Below, piece after piece: positions 63,077 through 64,000 of a stretch of 64,000 bases of DNA. Source of the DNA: JAFGLZ01 sp964622545 (GTDB lineage: Bacteria; Planctomycetota; Phycisphaerae; UBA1845; JAFGLZ01); assembly GCA_964622545.1 (NCBI GenBank), contig CAZUQM010000002.1:62001-126000 (forward strand). The letters are read 5' to 3'. Numbering within the stretch: position 1 is the stretch's first letter; every line of letters begins with the position of its first letter. The notes beneath the pieces are model-generated. The model was given only the letters and a program-made list of their open reading frames with translations, ran no database searches and was not told the DNA's origin. Both the position numbers and the translations under genes were made by a program.

Positions 63077-64000
63077 TCACGGCCCACCTGCGCCGCGACC
63101 GCCGAAGCCTCCACCGACGCCCCCGCTCACGTTGTCCATTCCCACGGGCTCGGCCCCCAAACCGAACAGGATCTCCCAGGCCTCCAGCATTGTACCGACC
63201 CGCTCGGCGAGCGGCAGGTACAAAACCAGCGCCACGACAATGCCCAGGCTTAGCCACGGACCGAACCAGACCGCCCGGCTTCGCTTGCGGATCAGCCAGA
63301 TACCGACCGCCACCACCGCCAATGGACACGCTAAGAAGAAGCCCGCCATGACGATGGGCCATCCCGCCACGGCACCGGCCGCGGCCATCAAGTGGACGTC
63401 GCCCATGCCGAAGGCCTCGCGTCCCAGGATCAGCGTGAAGACGATCCGCACCCCCCAACCGATCGCCCCAGCCAGCGCAAAGCCTGTCAGGGCCGTGGAC
63501 AAACCCAGTATCGGCCGCCAATCGCCGCCGAACGGGGACCACGCCAGAAGGCCCTCGCCCAACGCACCCGATCCCAGCCAGCACCCGACGACACTCAACA
63601 CGATCGCCGGCGACAGCCATCCCAGCTCGATCGCCGCCTCGCGGCGAGCGGTCGGTCGCTCGTCGTCGATGGCCTCGACGATGTCCGCCTCGGCCTCCGT
63701 GGGGTCCATGCCGACGGCCACCAGGGACGCAAAGCACGCCAGGATCACCAGTCCCGCCCGCAGACCGTAGGCGGACGGATCCTCCGGCCGGTCGGCATCG
63801 ATCACGGCCAGGCCCACCCAGGCCGCGATCAAGATCGAAACCAGCACGGCCAGCCACAAGCCCGATCCCGACCGGCCGGCCGGCTCGCTCGACGGGGACG
63901 GTGCGGAGCTCGGCGGCTCGGTCCCGTCGATCGGCTCGTCCTCCCCCAGCGGGTGTCGCGGCCAGAGCAAGAGCATCGCGGCCAGGCCGACCGTCGCGCC
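63077..64000 (-). CDS. Type IV prepilin peptidase (A24), partial, runs off the window edge
   Basis: At least 300 residues are seen; the ORF stays open to 64000 (codons upstream of the Met at 63976 read TVGLAA into it). The GxGD motif EAFGMGDVHLMAAAGAVAGW is the active-site Asp of membrane aspartic prepilin peptidases. The other expected Asp is not obvious in the visible part and may lie in VIDADRPED. Several membrane helices follow, and the tail is Gly-rich. The true start lies beyond the window. Confidence 0.85.
   Translation of the reverse strand, partial: GATVGLAAMLLLWPRHPLGEDEPIDGTEPPSSAPSPSSEPAGRSGSGLWLAVLVSILIAAWVGLAVIDADRPEDPSAYGLRAGLVILACFASLVAVGMDPTEAEADIVEAIDDERPTARREAAIELGWLSPAIVLSVVGCWLGSGALGEGLLAWSPFGGDWRPILGLSTALTGFALAGAIGWGVRIVFTLILGREAFGMGDVHLMAAAGAVAGWPIVMAGFFLACPLAVVAVGIWLIRKRSRAVWFGPWLSLGIVVALVLYLPLAERVGTMLEAWEILFGLGAEPVGMDNVSGGVGGGFGGRGAGGP

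Overview
The window looks like a chromosomal segment of a high-GC bacterium, most likely a planctomycete (possibly Phycisphaerae or a related lineage). This is inferred from gene content: a class II (B12-dependent) ribonucleotide reductase as a long single chain, a DUF4159/terpene-cyclase-like secreted protein, a ten-repeat FG-GAP/VCBS protein, a secreted BNR-repeat protein, many small lipoproteins, and in-frame and intergenic dispersed repeats. The taxonomic call rests on gene style, not on a marker-gene tree. I found no rRNA, tRNA, CRISPR array, transposase or prophage.

Layout. 0-9.1 kb: sensor kinase, miaA, a PTS EIIA-like protein, an MNT/HEPN toxin-antitoxin pair, a DnaE2-like polymerase carrying an in-frame repeat insertion, and an MBL-fold hydrolase directly upstream of it. 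9.1-17.8 kb: a hairpin-rich non-coding stretch, a DUF1638 protein, a Thr/Asp-rich low-complexity protein, acetyl-CoA synthetase with a structured leader, a Lys-rich zinc-ribbon miniprotein, and two glycosyltransferases plus a methyltransferase. 17.8-22 kb: an ArsR regulator, ArsP-type permease, CxxC miniprotein, membrane-anchored thioredoxin, CcdA and TrmO in one direction, probably a metal(loid)/thiol efflux and redox module. 22-26.7 kb: CsgG/TPR lipoprotein, VWA-like membrane protein, SppA lipoprotein, DUF362-ferredoxin protein. 26.7-30.8 kb: nrdJ flanked on both sides by hairpin-plus-terminator structures, the downstream one being a good candidate for a separate structured RNA.

31-47.5 kb: lipoproteins, a DegT aminotransferase and an amidohydrolase, secreted repeat proteins, proC, a sugar-type ABC binding protein, and the 2-aminoethylphosphonate degradation pair phnW and phnX. 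These two converge on a small accessory patch that holds a frameshifted HEPN gene and an unknown gene. 47.5-64 kb: hybrid sensor kinase, lipoprotein phosphatase, coaE-rho, an MBOAT/SGNH-like O-acylation pair, an iron-sulfur-flavoprotein-like reductase, TrkA/TrkH potassium uptake, hisH-hisA-hisI, an OmpA-like lipoprotein, a small membrane protein, and a prepilin peptidase cut by the window edge.

Most genes are housekeeping or common envelope functions. The signals most worth a second look are the structured RNA candidate at 30142-30297, the repeat family shared between the polymerase gene and the permease operon, and the ArsR-permease-thioredoxin-CcdA-TrmO cluster.
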